Positions 46,322-57,428 of a stretch of 64,000 bases of DNA are shown here, piece by piece (positions within the stretch are counted from its first letter, which is position 1; the number at the start of each line of letters is the position of its first letter). Where the stretch lies: NCBI RefSeq assembly GCF_947179515.1, contig NC_067495.1:23287413-23351412 (forward strand), given 5' to 3'. This stretch comes from Apodemus sylvaticus (lineage: Eukaryota > Chordata > Mammalia > Rodentia > Muridae). The position numbers and the translations under genes are program-made. Under the pieces are notes generated by a model, which saw only the letters and a list, made by a program, of their open reading frames with translations, made no database searches and was not told where the DNA came from.

Positions 46322-46646
46322 GGAAAACAAATTCACAAAATAAATTCCCTCAAAAGCTTGCAGCTATGACATGCTTGATGTATTTATTGTGTTATGAAGG
46401 CTTAGTAATTAGTCCAATGAAACTTACTGGCAACCAGTGATTTTTACTAAATGCCACTTTATTGATCGGCTATTTTATGTCTTCTGGGTTTTATATCAGT
46501 CCTGCACAGAAATTACCCCTAATAATTGTCCCACTAAATGGTGAGATGATTCACAGTCTTATGTCATTTTACAGATTATGATAGTAGAAGGTTGGAAATA
46601 TATCCAAGATCCACCTGCCTCATGAATAGTGGTAAAGGTGTGGGTC
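46322..46646. other. No feature recognised
   Basis: AT-rich spacer. Confidence 0.4.
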
Positions 46647-46656
46647 TAAGGCTTCT

Positions 46657-46933
46657 TTTTTATGTTTTTTTTTTGGATATCTTTTTATTTACATTTCAAG
46701 TGTTAACCCCTTTCCCTGTTTCCCCCCCCTTCCCAGAAATCCCCTATCCCATCCCCCACCCCCCTGCTTCTATGATGGTGTTCCTCTCTCCACCCACTCA
46801 CTCCCCACCTCCCTGAACTAGATTCCCCTACTCTGGGGCATCTATTGAGCCTTCATAGGACCAAGGGCCTCTCCTCCCATTGATGCTTGACAAGGCCATC
46901 CTCTGCTACATATGCAGCTGGAGACATGGGCTA
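46657..46933 (-). mobile_element. L1 3' UTR fragment (older murine type)
   Basis: A T-rich tail is followed by GGATATCTTTTTATTTACAT, a C-rich tract (46720-46810), CTGGGGCATCTATTGAGCCT, AGGACCAAGGGCCTCTCCTC and GCTACATATGCAGCTGGAGA. This 3' UTR differs from that of copies A-D. TAAGGCTTCT at 46647-46656 and 46934-46943 is a probable 10-bp TSD. Confidence 0.88.
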
Positions 46934-46943
46934 TAAGGCTTCT

Positions 46944-47494
46944 AAGAACAACGTTTGTGCAATTTCCATGCCCAGAGTCCTCTTGTGTTGGAATGTGGAT
47001 ATAAAAGCTTCCTCAAACAGTCCATGTATTCAAGGTTTGCACCTCAGCCTTCAGGTAGTTCTGTTAAGTAATGACTGCATCACTTGGTTAGTGTAATGAT
47101 GAGCTTATAGCTGACTGAACTATTGGGAGTTGGTAGAAATTACAGAAGATGATGTCTGCCTCAAGGAAGTTGTTTACTGGGAACATGCCATGAAAAGTCA
47201 TATCTTATCCTGCTACAACCTTTCCTCTGCCCCCCTCCCCTACCCAAGCACACACATATTTCCTGGCTACAATGCCATATCAGTCCTCTTCTAATACACG
47301 CACCTGCCATGGTGTTTTTACCTTGCCATAAGCCTGAAATCAACAGACCCAGCTGACCCTGGTCTGAAACATTGTAAACTATGTGATGAAACATATCTCT
47401 CCTCTTTAGGAGTTGTGTATGTGGAGCATTCTGTCATAGTAAAGGAAAGGTGAATGATAGATGCTACAATATATATTGCTATTTAATAATTAAA
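46944..47494. other. No feature recognised
   Basis: Single-copy-looking sequence upstream of a MaLR element. Confidence 0.4.
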
Positions 47495-47822
47495 GGTACA
47501 TATGTTTGAATATTTGGTCTCCCAAAGAGTGGTCCTGTCTTGGGTGGCTCTGGAATCTTTTGTAAATGTGGCCTGCTTGGCAAACAGTGGGAGTGTACAC
47601 TGTGTAATTTAGCTCTGCTTCTAACTGAAGCTGGTGCTTCCTTCTTCCAAATCCAACTGCCAAGTGAGGGGATAAGGCATATTTCCCCACTGTCATAGAG
47701 CTGCTCCGGCAAGCCTCCCCAGAATGGTGGGTCAAAATCCATGTGAAACCATGAGCTAAATAAACTCTTCCTTTAAGTCACTTGTCAGTATGCTGTCATG
47801 GCAATGAGAATCTTCTTTAAAT
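47495..47822 (+). mobile_element. MaLR 5' LTR
   Basis: GTTTGAATATTTGGTCTCCC at the 5' side and CCATGTGAAACCATGAGCTA, AATAAACTCTTCCTTTAAGT (a polyadenylation signal) at the 3' side fit an ORR1/MT-type LTR. It continues directly into MaLR internal sequence. Confidence 0.75.
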
Positions 47823-49190
47823 CAGTACCAGAGAAATGGGCCTATTGGTCAGATAAACCTGATCACAATGGCTCACAGGCATTAAAAACTTACTCATGAG
47901 AGGAACTTAGAAAGCTTTACAGCTATGAGCTAGAAAAGCCAAAGAATCCTGTAATAGACTACAATGATGACAGCACACAACACAGTAGAGACTGTGACCA
48001 GGAAATTTTAGGAAACTATAAGAATCCTATCAAGAACTGGCTTAAATATCATGTTACACTCCAGCAATGAATCTGACTACATTCTGGCCACATCCTGAAA
48101 GTTTGAATGGAGCTAAATTCATACCCAGTAATGAGCTCAGTAGGGAGAAAGTCAAGATATCATATGACTTCGGCTGTGGTATGGTTATTGATGGGCACTT
48201 ATAGCCAGATTCATAGTAAAATACAGAGCAAAAAGATGAGCACCTACATAGGAAAGGAGAGTGAAAACATGTATAATTGTAGACAACGCAAGTTTGGACA
48301 AAATGGCTGTACCTGGTAAAGAGATTAACACAATGAAAGAAAAGCTGGGAGAAACAGGAAAGGAGAACTGGGGACAACAGGCTGTAAAATTGATGGACTT
48401 ACTACATTTGAAAAGAGTGCTGCCTGGTCTCCCCTCAGAAATAGCAGCCTAGGAAAATAGTTTCCTAATGCCAGCCTCATGGGCAGTTAGACGTACAAGA
48501 GGGCCCTTGCAAGCTGGAAGCGTAATTTGGTGTCATGGAGTGATGAGGTATATAGAATTCAAGAGTTATGGGATCCTAATGGCTTTCCTCAAGGTTCTAG
48601 AGAATAAAACCTGTGAGTTGATGCAATGAGTAATAGGGTCAGGTGCCCCTGCAGGGAAGCCCCAGGGGACAGATGCACATAGCTGTGAAGGTGAAGCCTA
48701 GGTTGCCACAGCAACTCCATGTCAGACACACAATACTTGCCAATGGAAACTGCAAGCACTAAGTGGACACAATCAAAGAGATTGTGTGCAGAGTCTTAGA
48801 GGAGGGGGTACTCAAGCACACTAGAGCTCTGATTATGTTGTCATGTGCCATGGATGCAAGACATGGAAGTCCAAGAAAAACCTGCTAGGCTTTGGTCTAG
48901 CTTTAACCTAATCTTTTCCTTGCGATGCTATCATTCCTTTCTTTTGGAATGACAATGTTTAGTCTGTACCATTGTATACTGGAGGAATGTGACTTGATTT
49001 CTTTAGTTTTACAAGGAGTTCACGGCTAAGTACCTGCCACAAGTTCTGAGAGGACACTGCTGTGTTGAGGAGGGGAGTCTTGAAATTGGACTGAATGCAT
49101 TTTGCATGGAGACGACCATGAGCCTATGTGGGGATGGGATCCAGGATCTTTGATTTGAATGCATTTCAGCACTCATTCCCTCATTTCCAA
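47823..49190 (+). mobile_element. MaLR internal region (non-coding)
   Basis: It opens with CAGTACCAGAGAAATGGGCC. Internal landmarks are ATTGATGGGCACTTATAGCC, TTGCGATGCTATCATTCCTT, TCTTTTGGAATGACAATG, ACCATTGTATACTGGAGGAA and GAATGCATTTTGCATGGAGA. This is the known non-coding internal sequence of MaLR retrotransposons, which lack gag/pol of their own and are thought to have been mobilised by ERVL. All frames are short. Confidence 0.75.
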
Positions 49191-49359
49191 ATGCAGTTTT
49201 GGAAAATTGTGAGACCTCTGGGACATGGGACCATGGGACCTAGCTGATGAAAGGTAAGTCACTAGAAGAAAGATCCAAAGATTACATCTGCTTCTCTTCT
49301 TCATTCATAGTCTGTTCCTAGTCTATCTACTATGTGAGGTATTCTATCATACACCATGT
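49191..49359 (+). mobile_element. MaLR 3' LTR, partial
   Basis: AAATTGTGAGACCTCTGGGA and CCTAGCTGATGAAAGGTAAG, then CACTAGAAGAAAGATCC, resemble the LTR 5' half. The rest is missing or beyond recognition where the L1 has inserted. Confidence 0.5.
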
Positions 49360-49375
49360 CACTGGTGAGTTTTAT
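49360..49375. repeat. Target-site duplication, left copy (L1 copy C)
   Basis: CACTGGTGAGTTTTAT, repeated exactly at 50072-50087. Confidence 0.93.
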
Positions 49376-50071
49376 TTTTTTTTTTTATCACACATTTTTT
49401 TTTATTTGATATAATTTATTTACATTTCAAATGATTTCCCCTTTTCTAGCCCCCCCCCACTCCCCGAAAGTCCCGTAAGCCCCCTTCTCTTCCCCTGTCC
49501 TCCCTCCCACCCCTTCCCAGTTCCCCGTTCTGGTTTTGCCAAATACTGTTTCACTGAGTCTTTCCAGAACCAGGGACCACTCCTGCTTTCTTCTTGTATC
49601 TCATTTGATGTGTGGATTATGTTTTGGGTATTCCAGTTTTCTAGGTTAATAACCACTTATTAGTGAGTGCATACCATGATTCACCTTTTGAGTCTGGGTT
49701 ACCTCACTTAGTATGATGTTCTCTAGCTCCATCCATTTGCCTAAGAATTTCATGAATTCATTGTTTCTAATGGCTGAATAGTACTCCATTGTGTAGATAT
49801 ACCACATTTTTTGTATCCACTCTTCTGTTGAGGGATACCTGGGTTCTTTCCAGCATCTGGCAATTATAAATAGGGCTGCTATGAACATAGTAGAGCATGT
49901 ATCCTTATTACATGGTGGGGAATCCTCTGGGTATATGCCCAGGAGTGGTATAGCAGGATCTTCTGGAAGTGAGGTGCCCAGTTTTCGGAGGAACCGCCAG
50001 ACTGCTTTCCAGAGTGGTTGTACCAATTTGCAACCCCACCAGCAGTGGAGGAGTGTTCCTCTTTCTCCGCA
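49376..50071 (-). mobile_element. Young L1, 5'-truncated 3' fragment (copy C)
   Basis: It has an antisense T-tail with an internal ATCACACA interruption, then 3' UTR and ORF2 C-terminus. It is truncated at CTTTCTCCGCAC, about 100 bases closer to the L1 3' end than copy A. By eye the shared ~670 bases are essentially identical to copy A, including CCGTTCTGGTTTTGCCAAAT. The exact 16-bp TSD confirms insertion by retrotransposition. Confidence 0.96.
49646..50071 (-). pseudogene. L1 ORF2 C-terminal fragment (copy C)
   Basis: About 140 codons, open to the native stop. It begins within the CCHC cluster (CGERGTLLHCWWGC) and ends HGMHSLISGY. It has no endonuclease or RT domain. The 5' codons before 50071 come from flanking DNA. 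Non-functional. Confidence 0.92.
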
Positions 50072-50087
50072 CACTGGTGAGTTTTAT
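50072..50087. repeat. Target-site duplication, right copy (L1 copy C)
   Basis: Exact copy of 49360-49375. Confidence 0.93.
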
Positions 50088-50196
50088 ATCTATAGAGAAG
50101 TATAAAAATGAGCAGACTACATTCAAGTAAGAATATAAATAATTCATAACTATCACATATAAACTGTAATTCACTGAGCACTATTTTTAAGCTTTT

Positions 50197-50375
50197 TAAA
50201 AATTATTTGATAATTTTGAGTATATGAGTATTTTGTCTGTATGTATAGATGTGTGACACATGCATTTCTGGTGCTTAAAGAGGTGGTAAGGCTCCCTGTG
50301 GGTGCTAAGAATCCAACCCAGGTCCTTTGCAAGAACTAGTGCTCTCAACAACTGAGCCAATTCTCTAGTCCATTA
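50197..50375 (-). mobile_element. B3 SINE
   Basis: The antisense head (AACTGAGCCAATTCTCTAGT), antisense B box (AATCCAACCCAGGTCCTTTG) and a T-rich tail at the left end identify a moderately diverged B3. Confidence 0.85.
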
Positions 50376-50984
50376 TTGAGCACAATTTTATTTTATATTT
50401 TCTAATTTAATGTTCATAATAATTCATGAGAATCTTTCAATAGTATGCTTTCTAAATGACAAAATGAATTTCTAGGGTTCATATCTGTGTTCAGAAGGTA
50501 AATCACATAGTTTTTGTTCTCAACCACTACAACTTAGTAGCCACTTTCTAGGATGATCAATAGAAGAAAAGGCTTATATGGCCTGTGAGACTAGAGATTA
50601 CCTAGCAAAGGTTAGGATATTTACATCAAGTCCATTTCACAGATACAATTATTCCCACAGATCCCCCCAAAAGAATTCCCACAGTACTAATGTGTGTTTC
50701 CTCTTAGGGAATCTTGTATAGGTTCTTTAAGTGCACAAAATAAGCCACAGTACTATACAACATTACATACCTGCTGAATTACCAAAATAAACATTGCCTT
50801 CACAACTAGGAACTACCTCCTTCTCATATTAAATTCTGTTGCTCAAGTCAACAGAGAATAACATTATTTAGAAAACTGACAAGTTGTTACTTCAAAGAAT
50901 TTGAGGGTTCATTAGACATTTTGGTATACTCAGCCAATAAAATTTTTATGGAGAATGATTATAAGCTAAGTAAATAAAGAACCT
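50376..50984. other. No feature recognised
   Basis: AT-rich sequence. Possibly partly old L1. Confidence 0.4.
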
Positions 50985-51517
50985 CATAATAATAAGTCAT
51001 CATCATAAACAAGTAGGTTTAATCCCAGGAATTCAAGGAAGTTCAACATTAGGAAAGATATTAATGGAATTCCCAGGGCCTTTATACTAAAGGAAAAGGG
51101 AGAGTGATCAGTCATCTCAACAAATGCTAAGATAGGTTTTACAAAGTTTCAAAAGGATATGAAGAAGGTGGCTAATTTATCATGGTCAACTTAAAATTAC
51201 TCCTTTAAAATGATGCCTGTGTTTAATATCATATTTGAAGTTTCCAATGACATGTAAGATGAGAAAACTCAAAGATCCCTAAACATAGAAAAGGATAATG
51301 CCAAACCATGAATAGTAGATAAATGAAATTCTGTCTACAAATTTAACCTTTTCAGTTTTAAGTTTCTTAAAACTAATACAAAAGTAATAAAGTCACTGGA
51401 ATAGGACCAATGCAAAACCAAAATATACAAGTTAATAGGTATTTGCCAGCAATAACCACATGGAATACATATTGAAGAACCATGCAGCTAGAGAAAACAC
51501 ACACAAACACGCATGCG

Positions 51518-51524
<7 letters not shown>

Positions 51525-51577
<53 letters not shown>
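51525..51577. repeat. (AC)n microsatellite
   Basis: About 26 AC units, preceded by an imperfect CA-rich lead from 51496 and followed by a (CAAA)n-like A-rich tract to 51626. Confidence 0.97.
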
Positions 51578-51579
<2 letters not shown>

Positions 51580-52324
51580 AAACCAAAAAAAAAAAACAAA
51601 CAAACAAAAAAACAAAAACAAAAACCTGTACTGTACTAGGAAGCAAAGGCCAGTTCCATAAGCTGTTGAGTATTATAAACCGACCTACTGATTGAAACAA
51701 TATAAGCACCTTCTTTTATTGCAGATTATTCTTTTATCTGTCCAAACTATTTTGCTACCAAAATGGCCTTGAGGTCCCGATCCTGTGTTTATTCATTTGT
51801 TTAGCTCTAAAATATTATGATTGTAACAAGTTCTGATGCAACATCAAAGCATAACTTTTTACATAAATTATAAACTAATGTTTTTACTTATCCATATAAA
51901 GAATGCATAAATTTCAAAGAAAAAAAAAGACTCAATATAAGTTGGATCATAGACCTAATCTGGAAAAAGATCCCCAAGTTCAGACTGGTTCAAGGGTTTC
52001 AAAGAGATAAGAATAGTTAGTATTGGTATAGGATGAAATTATTCATATGGCTATGCATTCTCAGTAATTTAAAGCAGGTTAAGATCCTAGGATATTTGTA
52101 CTCAGAATAGCTATCACAAAGAAAAAAATAATTGCAAATAGTGCCCAGGATGTGGTCAAAAGAAACCCTTATTCACTGCAGATTGAAATATTATCTAGCC
52201 ACTCCTGAAATGAATAAAAAGGCTCCTCATAAAACTAAGTAGATCTACCACATGATCCAGCTATATTATCCACAAACAACTCTTCAACCTATTATAGTAC
52301 ATTGATGTCCACTGCAACTTTTAG

Positions 52325-52352
52325 AGATAGATAGATAGATAGATAGATAGAT

Positions 52353-52384
<32 letters not shown>
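52325..52384. repeat. (GATA)n microsatellite
   Basis: About 14 GATA units with one phase shift (ATGATA near 52351). Confidence 0.97.
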
Positions 52385-52385
52385 T

Positions 52386-52512
52386 GGAGATGGAGATGGA
52401 GATAGAAATAGAGATAAAGATAGAGATAGAGATAGAGATAGAGATAGAGATAGAGATAGAGATAGAGATAGAGATAGAGATAGAGATAGAGATAGAGATA
52501 GAGTTAGAGATA
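52386..52512. repeat. (GAGATA)n hexanucleotide array
   Basis: GGAGAT units grade into about 15-20 GAGATA units, directly abutting the GATA array. It probably arose from it by a substitution that then spread. The Leu/Ser-rich minus-strand frame here is an artefact. Confidence 0.96.
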
Positions 52513-52547
52513 AATACATAGTAGCTAAATTTTAGAACAAGCTTAGA

Positions 52548-52730
52548 GCCAGGAGTGGTGGCTCATGCCTTTAATCCCAGAACTCAGGAGGCAGAGGCAG
52601 GTGGAATTCTGAGTTCAAGACCAGCCTGGTCTAGAAATCATGTTCTAGGACAGCCCAAGGTAGGGCTACACAGAGAACCCCTGTCTCAAAAACAGAACAA
52701 ACAAACAAAAGCAAGCAAACAAACAAATAG
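52548..52730 (+). mobile_element. B1 SINE
   Basis: GAGCCAGGAGTGGTGGCTCA, TGCCTTTAATCCCAGAACTC and GACCAGCCTGGTCTAGAAAT, ending with a CAAA-rich tail. It sits inside the ancient L1. Confidence 0.93.
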
Positions 52731-53096
52731 AATTAGGTTAGGTGTTCAGCAACACAGGAGTGGGTAAATAATAGAGTTTATTCTGACTATAACGAAAAGT
52801 AAAGTTACGTCATTGACAGAAAAATGGATGCATTTGGAGATCACCACATTAGGTAAATTAAGTCAATCTCAGATAAATGCTGGATTTTTTGGAGTCAAAG
52901 ACTTTTATAGAGCTACATGACTTAATCAATGTACAGATGAATTCAAAGTAGAAAAACTGATTATAGGAAAGCAGGGACTAACAGGAGGGATAAAGGGGGA
53001 AGGGGAAGGGTAGTAGGGCTTGGGAACAATATGCTCAAAGTACAGTGCATAGTTGCATGAAAATGGACCTATATAAGTCTGTATAATAAAAGGTGG

Positions 53097-53295
53097 AAAT
53101 CTAGAGAGAAGATTCAGCAGGTAAAGTGCTTGCTCTGCAAACCTGAAGACACGAGTTCAATTCCCAAGACCACACAAAGATGGAAAGAGAAAACCTACTT
53201 CAAAGTTATTCTCTAACTGCCACCACAATACATGTGCCATAGTGTGTTCTCCATGCATGTGCACACACAAATCAAGCAATAAATAATTTAAAGTA
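53097..53295 (+). mobile_element. B3-like SINE
   Basis: AGAGAAGATTCAGCAGGTAA, AGTGCTTGCTCTGCAAACCT, the B box CGAGTTCAATTCCCAAGACC, the 3' section TAACTGCCACCACAATACAT, then AATAAATAATTT. Confidence 0.85.
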
Positions 53296-53429
53296 CAATA
53301 CTACAGAAAAGAAGACATCAAGGAAGTTTAAACTCTAAAGATTAAGCCATGATACTGATACAGGAATGGCTCTTGGAAAAAAGATTGCTTGAAATAATCA
53401 CAGCAGGTGTGCTCTGCTCCTGAGGGATT

Positions 53430-53654
53430 AGAAATGTGAGCTTTGGGGACTGAAGAGATGACTCAGTGGTTAAGAGCACTGACTGCTCTTCCGAAGGTCC
53501 TGAGTTCAAATACCAGCAAACACATGGTAGCTCAGAACCATCTTAATGAGATCTGATGCCCTCTTCTGGAGTGTCTGAAGACAGCAACAGTGTACTTAGA
53601 TATAATAAATAAATAAAATCTTTTTTTAAAAAAAAGAAAAAGAATTGTGAGCTT
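53430..53654 (+). mobile_element. B2 SINE, young, with imperfect 14-bp TSD
   Basis: Complete B2 at about 53444-53640: GGGGACTGAAGAGATGACTC, AGCACTGACTGCTCTTCCGA, GATCTGATGCCCTCTTCTGG, AATAAATAAATAAAATC. AGAAATGTGAGCTT (53430-53443) and AGAATTGTGAGCTT (53641-53654) are the TSDs, with one mismatch. B2 RNA is Pol III-transcribed from the internal A and B boxes. Confidence 0.94.
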
Positions 53655-54340
53655 CTCAACAGAATTTCAGGGAAGGAATTATCTAATTTTCTGAAATATG
53701 GACAACATTGTAAGAAATCTGTGACACAAAGGATTCTTCACCTGATACACAAAAGGTTCACACAGGGAAGAGTTAACCTTATTTACTAAAATAAGTACTC
53801 ATCTAGGCATGATGTTTTCTGGTTTTGATTGTTTCATTGTTTCTTTGCTTGAAGTGCTATGAATGAAACATACTGGATGCTAAGAAAGGACTAGACCAAG
53901 GAACCAACAACATCTCTAGCCCCAGTATGATGTTTTCTATATATTGAAGCCTTTGATCTGATTTCTAGTGTAATGTGTGACTACTGTAAAGTGAACTGAT
54001 AATTTCTATTGTTAAGAATAGTTAAGACTTATGTCTCAATATGATTTTTCTACTTACAGATTTGCTCTTAGGTTTGAGGAGTTTGACATAGATACACTCC
54101 TCACTAAGGTCTAAACCCTTGGTTTCTACCTCTCTCATCAGAAATTCTTAAAGGATCCAAGAGAGCTTCCCTTCTAGATGAGAACTGTTTAGCTTATGGC
54201 CACATTTCTGACATACAAAGGCAAGTAATCATTACATGAAAAATTGATCAAAGGTTTCTCAGAAACTTAAAATGGTAGTTATCATATGATTGAGTCCAGG
54301 AGAGAGGAAAACACACTTCTATAACAAAACTTTGTTTTCT
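53655..54340. other. No feature recognised
   Basis: Single-copy-looking sequence. Confidence 0.4.
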
Positions 54341-54341
54341 T

Positions 54342-55830
54342 TTTTGTTATATTTTTATTGTTTAGAATTTTAAATTTAAATATATTTAATGAGCTTCTTC
54401 ACGTTCCCCAAGTCTTTTCCAATCCTTTTAAACTCTCGATCCACCCAAATTTAAGTTCTTTCTCAAAAAACAAACAAAAGTCCAATACAATACCCCCCTG
54501 AACCAAGAAAAGAAAATGAAACAACACCTAAACAGGAAAGGAAAAAAACCTTTAAAGTGTAAACAAATGAAAGTGTACAAAATGCTGTGAAGCCCATTAT
54601 AAATTGGTCAACTAGTCCTGAATATGAGGCCTGTTCTGGAGTGGTTAATACACTCAGTGTCACTCCATTGGAGAAAACTGGTTTTCCCTCTCTCAGCAGG
54701 CATAAAGAACAGTTATCTTAGAGGCTAGGTTTTCAATCATTCATTTATTCACTCATTTTAAAATGTATATAATAAGGTAAAACAAACACTATCGCATTGA
54801 AATTGTAGAGCACAAACCAATAGAAGGAAAAGATCCCAAGAGAAGGAACAAGAACCAGAGCCCACTCATTCACACACTCAGGAATCTCATACAAATACTA
54901 AACTGGAAGCCATAATACCTGTGCAGAAGGCCTGGTGAAGACCTGTGCAGGTCCTGTATATGCTGCTTCAGTCTCTATGAGTTCATGAGCTTTGATCATG
55001 TTGACTTAGAGGGCCTTCTTTTCTTGGAGTCCTCCATCACCTATGGCTCTTACACTCTTCTTTGCCTCCTTTTCTGTGGGGTTCCCTGAGCTCTAATAGG
55101 ACAGATTTGATGGACACATCCCAATTTGGGCTTAGTGTTCTAAGCTCTTTCACTCTATGTAATATCTGGTTGTTGGTCTCTATATTTGTTACTATTTGAT
55201 GTAGGGGGAAGTTGCTTTGTGCTCTGATCATGAACAAACAGGACACTGATCTATGCATATAGGAAAATATTAGGACTATTTTTTTTACTTTATTTCTTTC
55301 CTTTCTTTTCTATGTTTTTTTTTTGAACAGTAGTAATTGATTTTACCCTAGCTACCTGGATTATCTAATCCATGGTTCTTGGTCATATAAACAGTGTAAG
55401 TTATGGGACCTTCTTACATTCTTTACTTAAGGGCTTTCTGAAAATATATTGGAAGACATCATGATCATCTTTAGAAAAGCTTTCATCTTGTGGAGTGGGC
55501 CTTCAGTTAAATCAGTTATTGGTTGGTTACTCCTACAAGGTTTGTGTCACAATTATCTTAGCATATCTTTCAGGCAGTACATTATTATAGACTAAAAGTT
55601 TTGTGGCTGGTGTCATGTTTACATTTTTCTTTTTGTTGAATGCATAATATTTTCCTGTACCAAAGACAGTGGAATGTAGGGGTGAAGTCTCTATATAGGT
55701 ACCAGATCAGCATCTCCACATTCAAAGTGATGTGTAGGTATGGTCTTCAGCAATGGTGTCTTACTTTGAGTTTGTGGAGAGCAACTTATAGTCTTGGTAA
55801 CAGCCTTGTCTATAGCAAAACTTGCATATA
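54342..55830 (-). mobile_element. Old murine L1 (Lx-like) long 3' UTR
   Basis: The antisense 3' UTR is recognisable through ATTATAAATTGGTCAACTAG, TCACTCCATTGGAGAAAACT, TGAGTTCATGAGCTTTGATC, GGGGTTCCCTGAGCTCTAAT, TTCACTCTATGTAATATCTG, and AGTTTGTGGAGAGCAACTTA. About 1.5 kb, without attached ORF2. No protein is encoded. Confidence 0.68.
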
Positions 55831-56180
55831 AATGTCATAACAGTATTATTTGAACCAAAGTGGTAAAACAACTATCAGTGGATGAAAGCATAAACACACT
55901 GTGGAGTGGCCATAGAAATGATTATTCTGCAACAAAAGGAAATGAAGTACGAATTTTACTAGTTCTTAAAACAAAGTAAATAAAAGAAACCAGTCACAGA
56001 AGACCATGGGTTCCAAGTTTTCATTTGTGTACAGAATAGGCAAATGGGCAAATGTATAGACACAGAAAGTACTTTAAGTCAATTTAAGAGGTTGAGAAGG
56101 ATTGAAGGAAGGATGAATAGGTGCTAAATGATGTAGGTTTAATAAGTGAGGAACAATGATAATATTCCAACTCATACAAG
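55831..56180 (+). mobile_element. Ancient L1 (L1M-like) 3' fragment
   Basis: CAACTATCAGTGGATGAAAG, CAAAAGGAAATGAAGTACGA, AACCAGTCACAGAAGACCAT and GTATAGACACAGAAAGTACT follow the end of a mammalian L1 ORF2 and its 3' UTR. It is opposite in orientation to the preceding Lx-like piece. Confidence 0.6.
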
Positions 56181-56347
56181 ACCAGCCATATTCATTATGG
56201 TAGGATTATAGAGAAAACATTCCAAAATATATTGTGATATTAGTTTAATGAAGTCATAAATATACTAAACCATAGATTACACAGTTGAAGAAGCTGAACT
56301 GGTGTGTGTAAATTGTAGAACTAAAAAGATTGTTATTGAAAATAATT

Positions 56348-56583
56348 CTTAGTTCTGAAGAGATGGCTTGTTGGTTTAGCGTGCTTACCACTCTTGTGGA
56401 AGACTGGGTATAATTCCCACCAGCACATGGCATCTCACAACCATCTGTAACTCCAGTTTTTAGGAGCACCAACACACTCTTCTGACCTTCACAGGCATCA
56501 GACAGACATATGGTGTTTGGGCATACATGTAATCATAACATTCATATACATAAAATAAAAACAAATAAATCTTATTTTAAAAG
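56348..56583 (+). mobile_element. B3 SINE
   Basis: CTGAAGAGATGGCTTGTTGG, the B-box region GGGTATAATTCCCACCAGCA, the B3 3' section CTTCTGACCTTCACAGGCAT, then CATAAAATAAAAACAAATAA. Confidence 0.88.
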
Positions 56584-57377
56584 TCTCAATTGTAGCGGTT
56601 TGTCTGTAAATACAATGTTACTATTTTAATACTAGATAATGAAATACATTTGGCTAGTACAATAGCATTTAAATTGAGTGGTCAACAACACATTTGAATA
56701 ATGAACACTTACCAATCAAATGTAAAGCATTGTTGCACGTTCTCGTGCAAAGAGGAGGTAAAAGACGAAGACTGCATACCAAGAGACACACTGTGCTGCT
56801 ACAAATTTGTAGAGTTGAGATTAAGCTATAAAAAGCCTGAGAAAATGAACTCACTTGGAAAGTGTGCCTTTCAGAAGCCCTTCAGCAAGCTCTTCATGTT
56901 TTCTCTAAAAACAAGGCGCTTTTCTGAGTGGAGGAAAGAAGGTGTTCAGCTACTATCTGCTGAAATGCTGAGTTGAAGAAAATTATCTAGTGGAGAAACT
57001 GATAGGCTGGTTTGAAGGGAAAGGCTGACAGAGAAGAGTGACAAAATCCAGACCAGCTCACTCATGTGCCGATGTTTTCTTAAGAGACTTGTGGAAGAAA
57101 ATTGACCTCATTGCAAAAACGTTTGCCCATACTTCCCAAGTCTCCCTTCATCTGAGTGCGCTTATCACTAACCCAGAAGAGCCCAGAAACACAGCAATGT
57201 CACACATCTATAAACGCTCTTGTTTGACTCCAACCAGCAATTAGGCAGCTGCTGTTGGGCAGGAAAACAAAAACAACCAACAATCAACCAACCAACCAAA
57301 AAAGCCAACTAATTAGCTATGTTTTTAAACATCAGATTTCTGTTCCAAGAAAGAGAGCAGCTGAGAAAGAAAATAGC

Positions 57378-57378
<1 letters not shown>
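56584..57378. other. No gene; small hairpin
   Basis: Repeat-poor sequence. A 7-bp hairpin (TTGCACG/CGTGCAA) lies at 56733-56750. The frames at 56701-56976 (+) and 56669-56854 (-) overlap antisense and lack domains. Confidence 0.45.

Positions 57379-57423
<45 letters not shown>
57379..57423. repeat. (AG)n microsatellite
   Basis: About 22 GA units. Confidence 0.97.

Positions 57424-57428
<5 letters not shown>

Larger units (their letters stand above)
50985..53095 (+). mobile_element. Ancient L1 (ORF2 to 3' end), heavily interrupted
   Basis: RT-region phrases occur at 51005-51140: AGGTTTAATCCCAGGAATTC, AAGGAAGTTCAACATTAGG and GATCAGTCATCTCAACAAAT. C-terminal phrases follow at 52135-52320: CCAGGATGTGGTCAAAAGAA, ACCCTTATTCACTGCAG and CACATGATCCAGCTATATTA. 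The 3' end is at 52800-53090: ATTAGGTAAATTAAGTCAAT and AGGAAAGCAGGGACTAACAG. Microsatellites at 51.5 and 52.3 kb and a B1 at 52.55 kb interrupt it. All frames are broken. The assignment between 51.2 and 51.9 kb is weak. Confidence 0.55.

Noticed and set aside
51373..52519. Cys/Val- or Leu/Ser-repeat proteins
   Set aside because: Encoded purely by CA/GT and GATA/GAGATA arrays.
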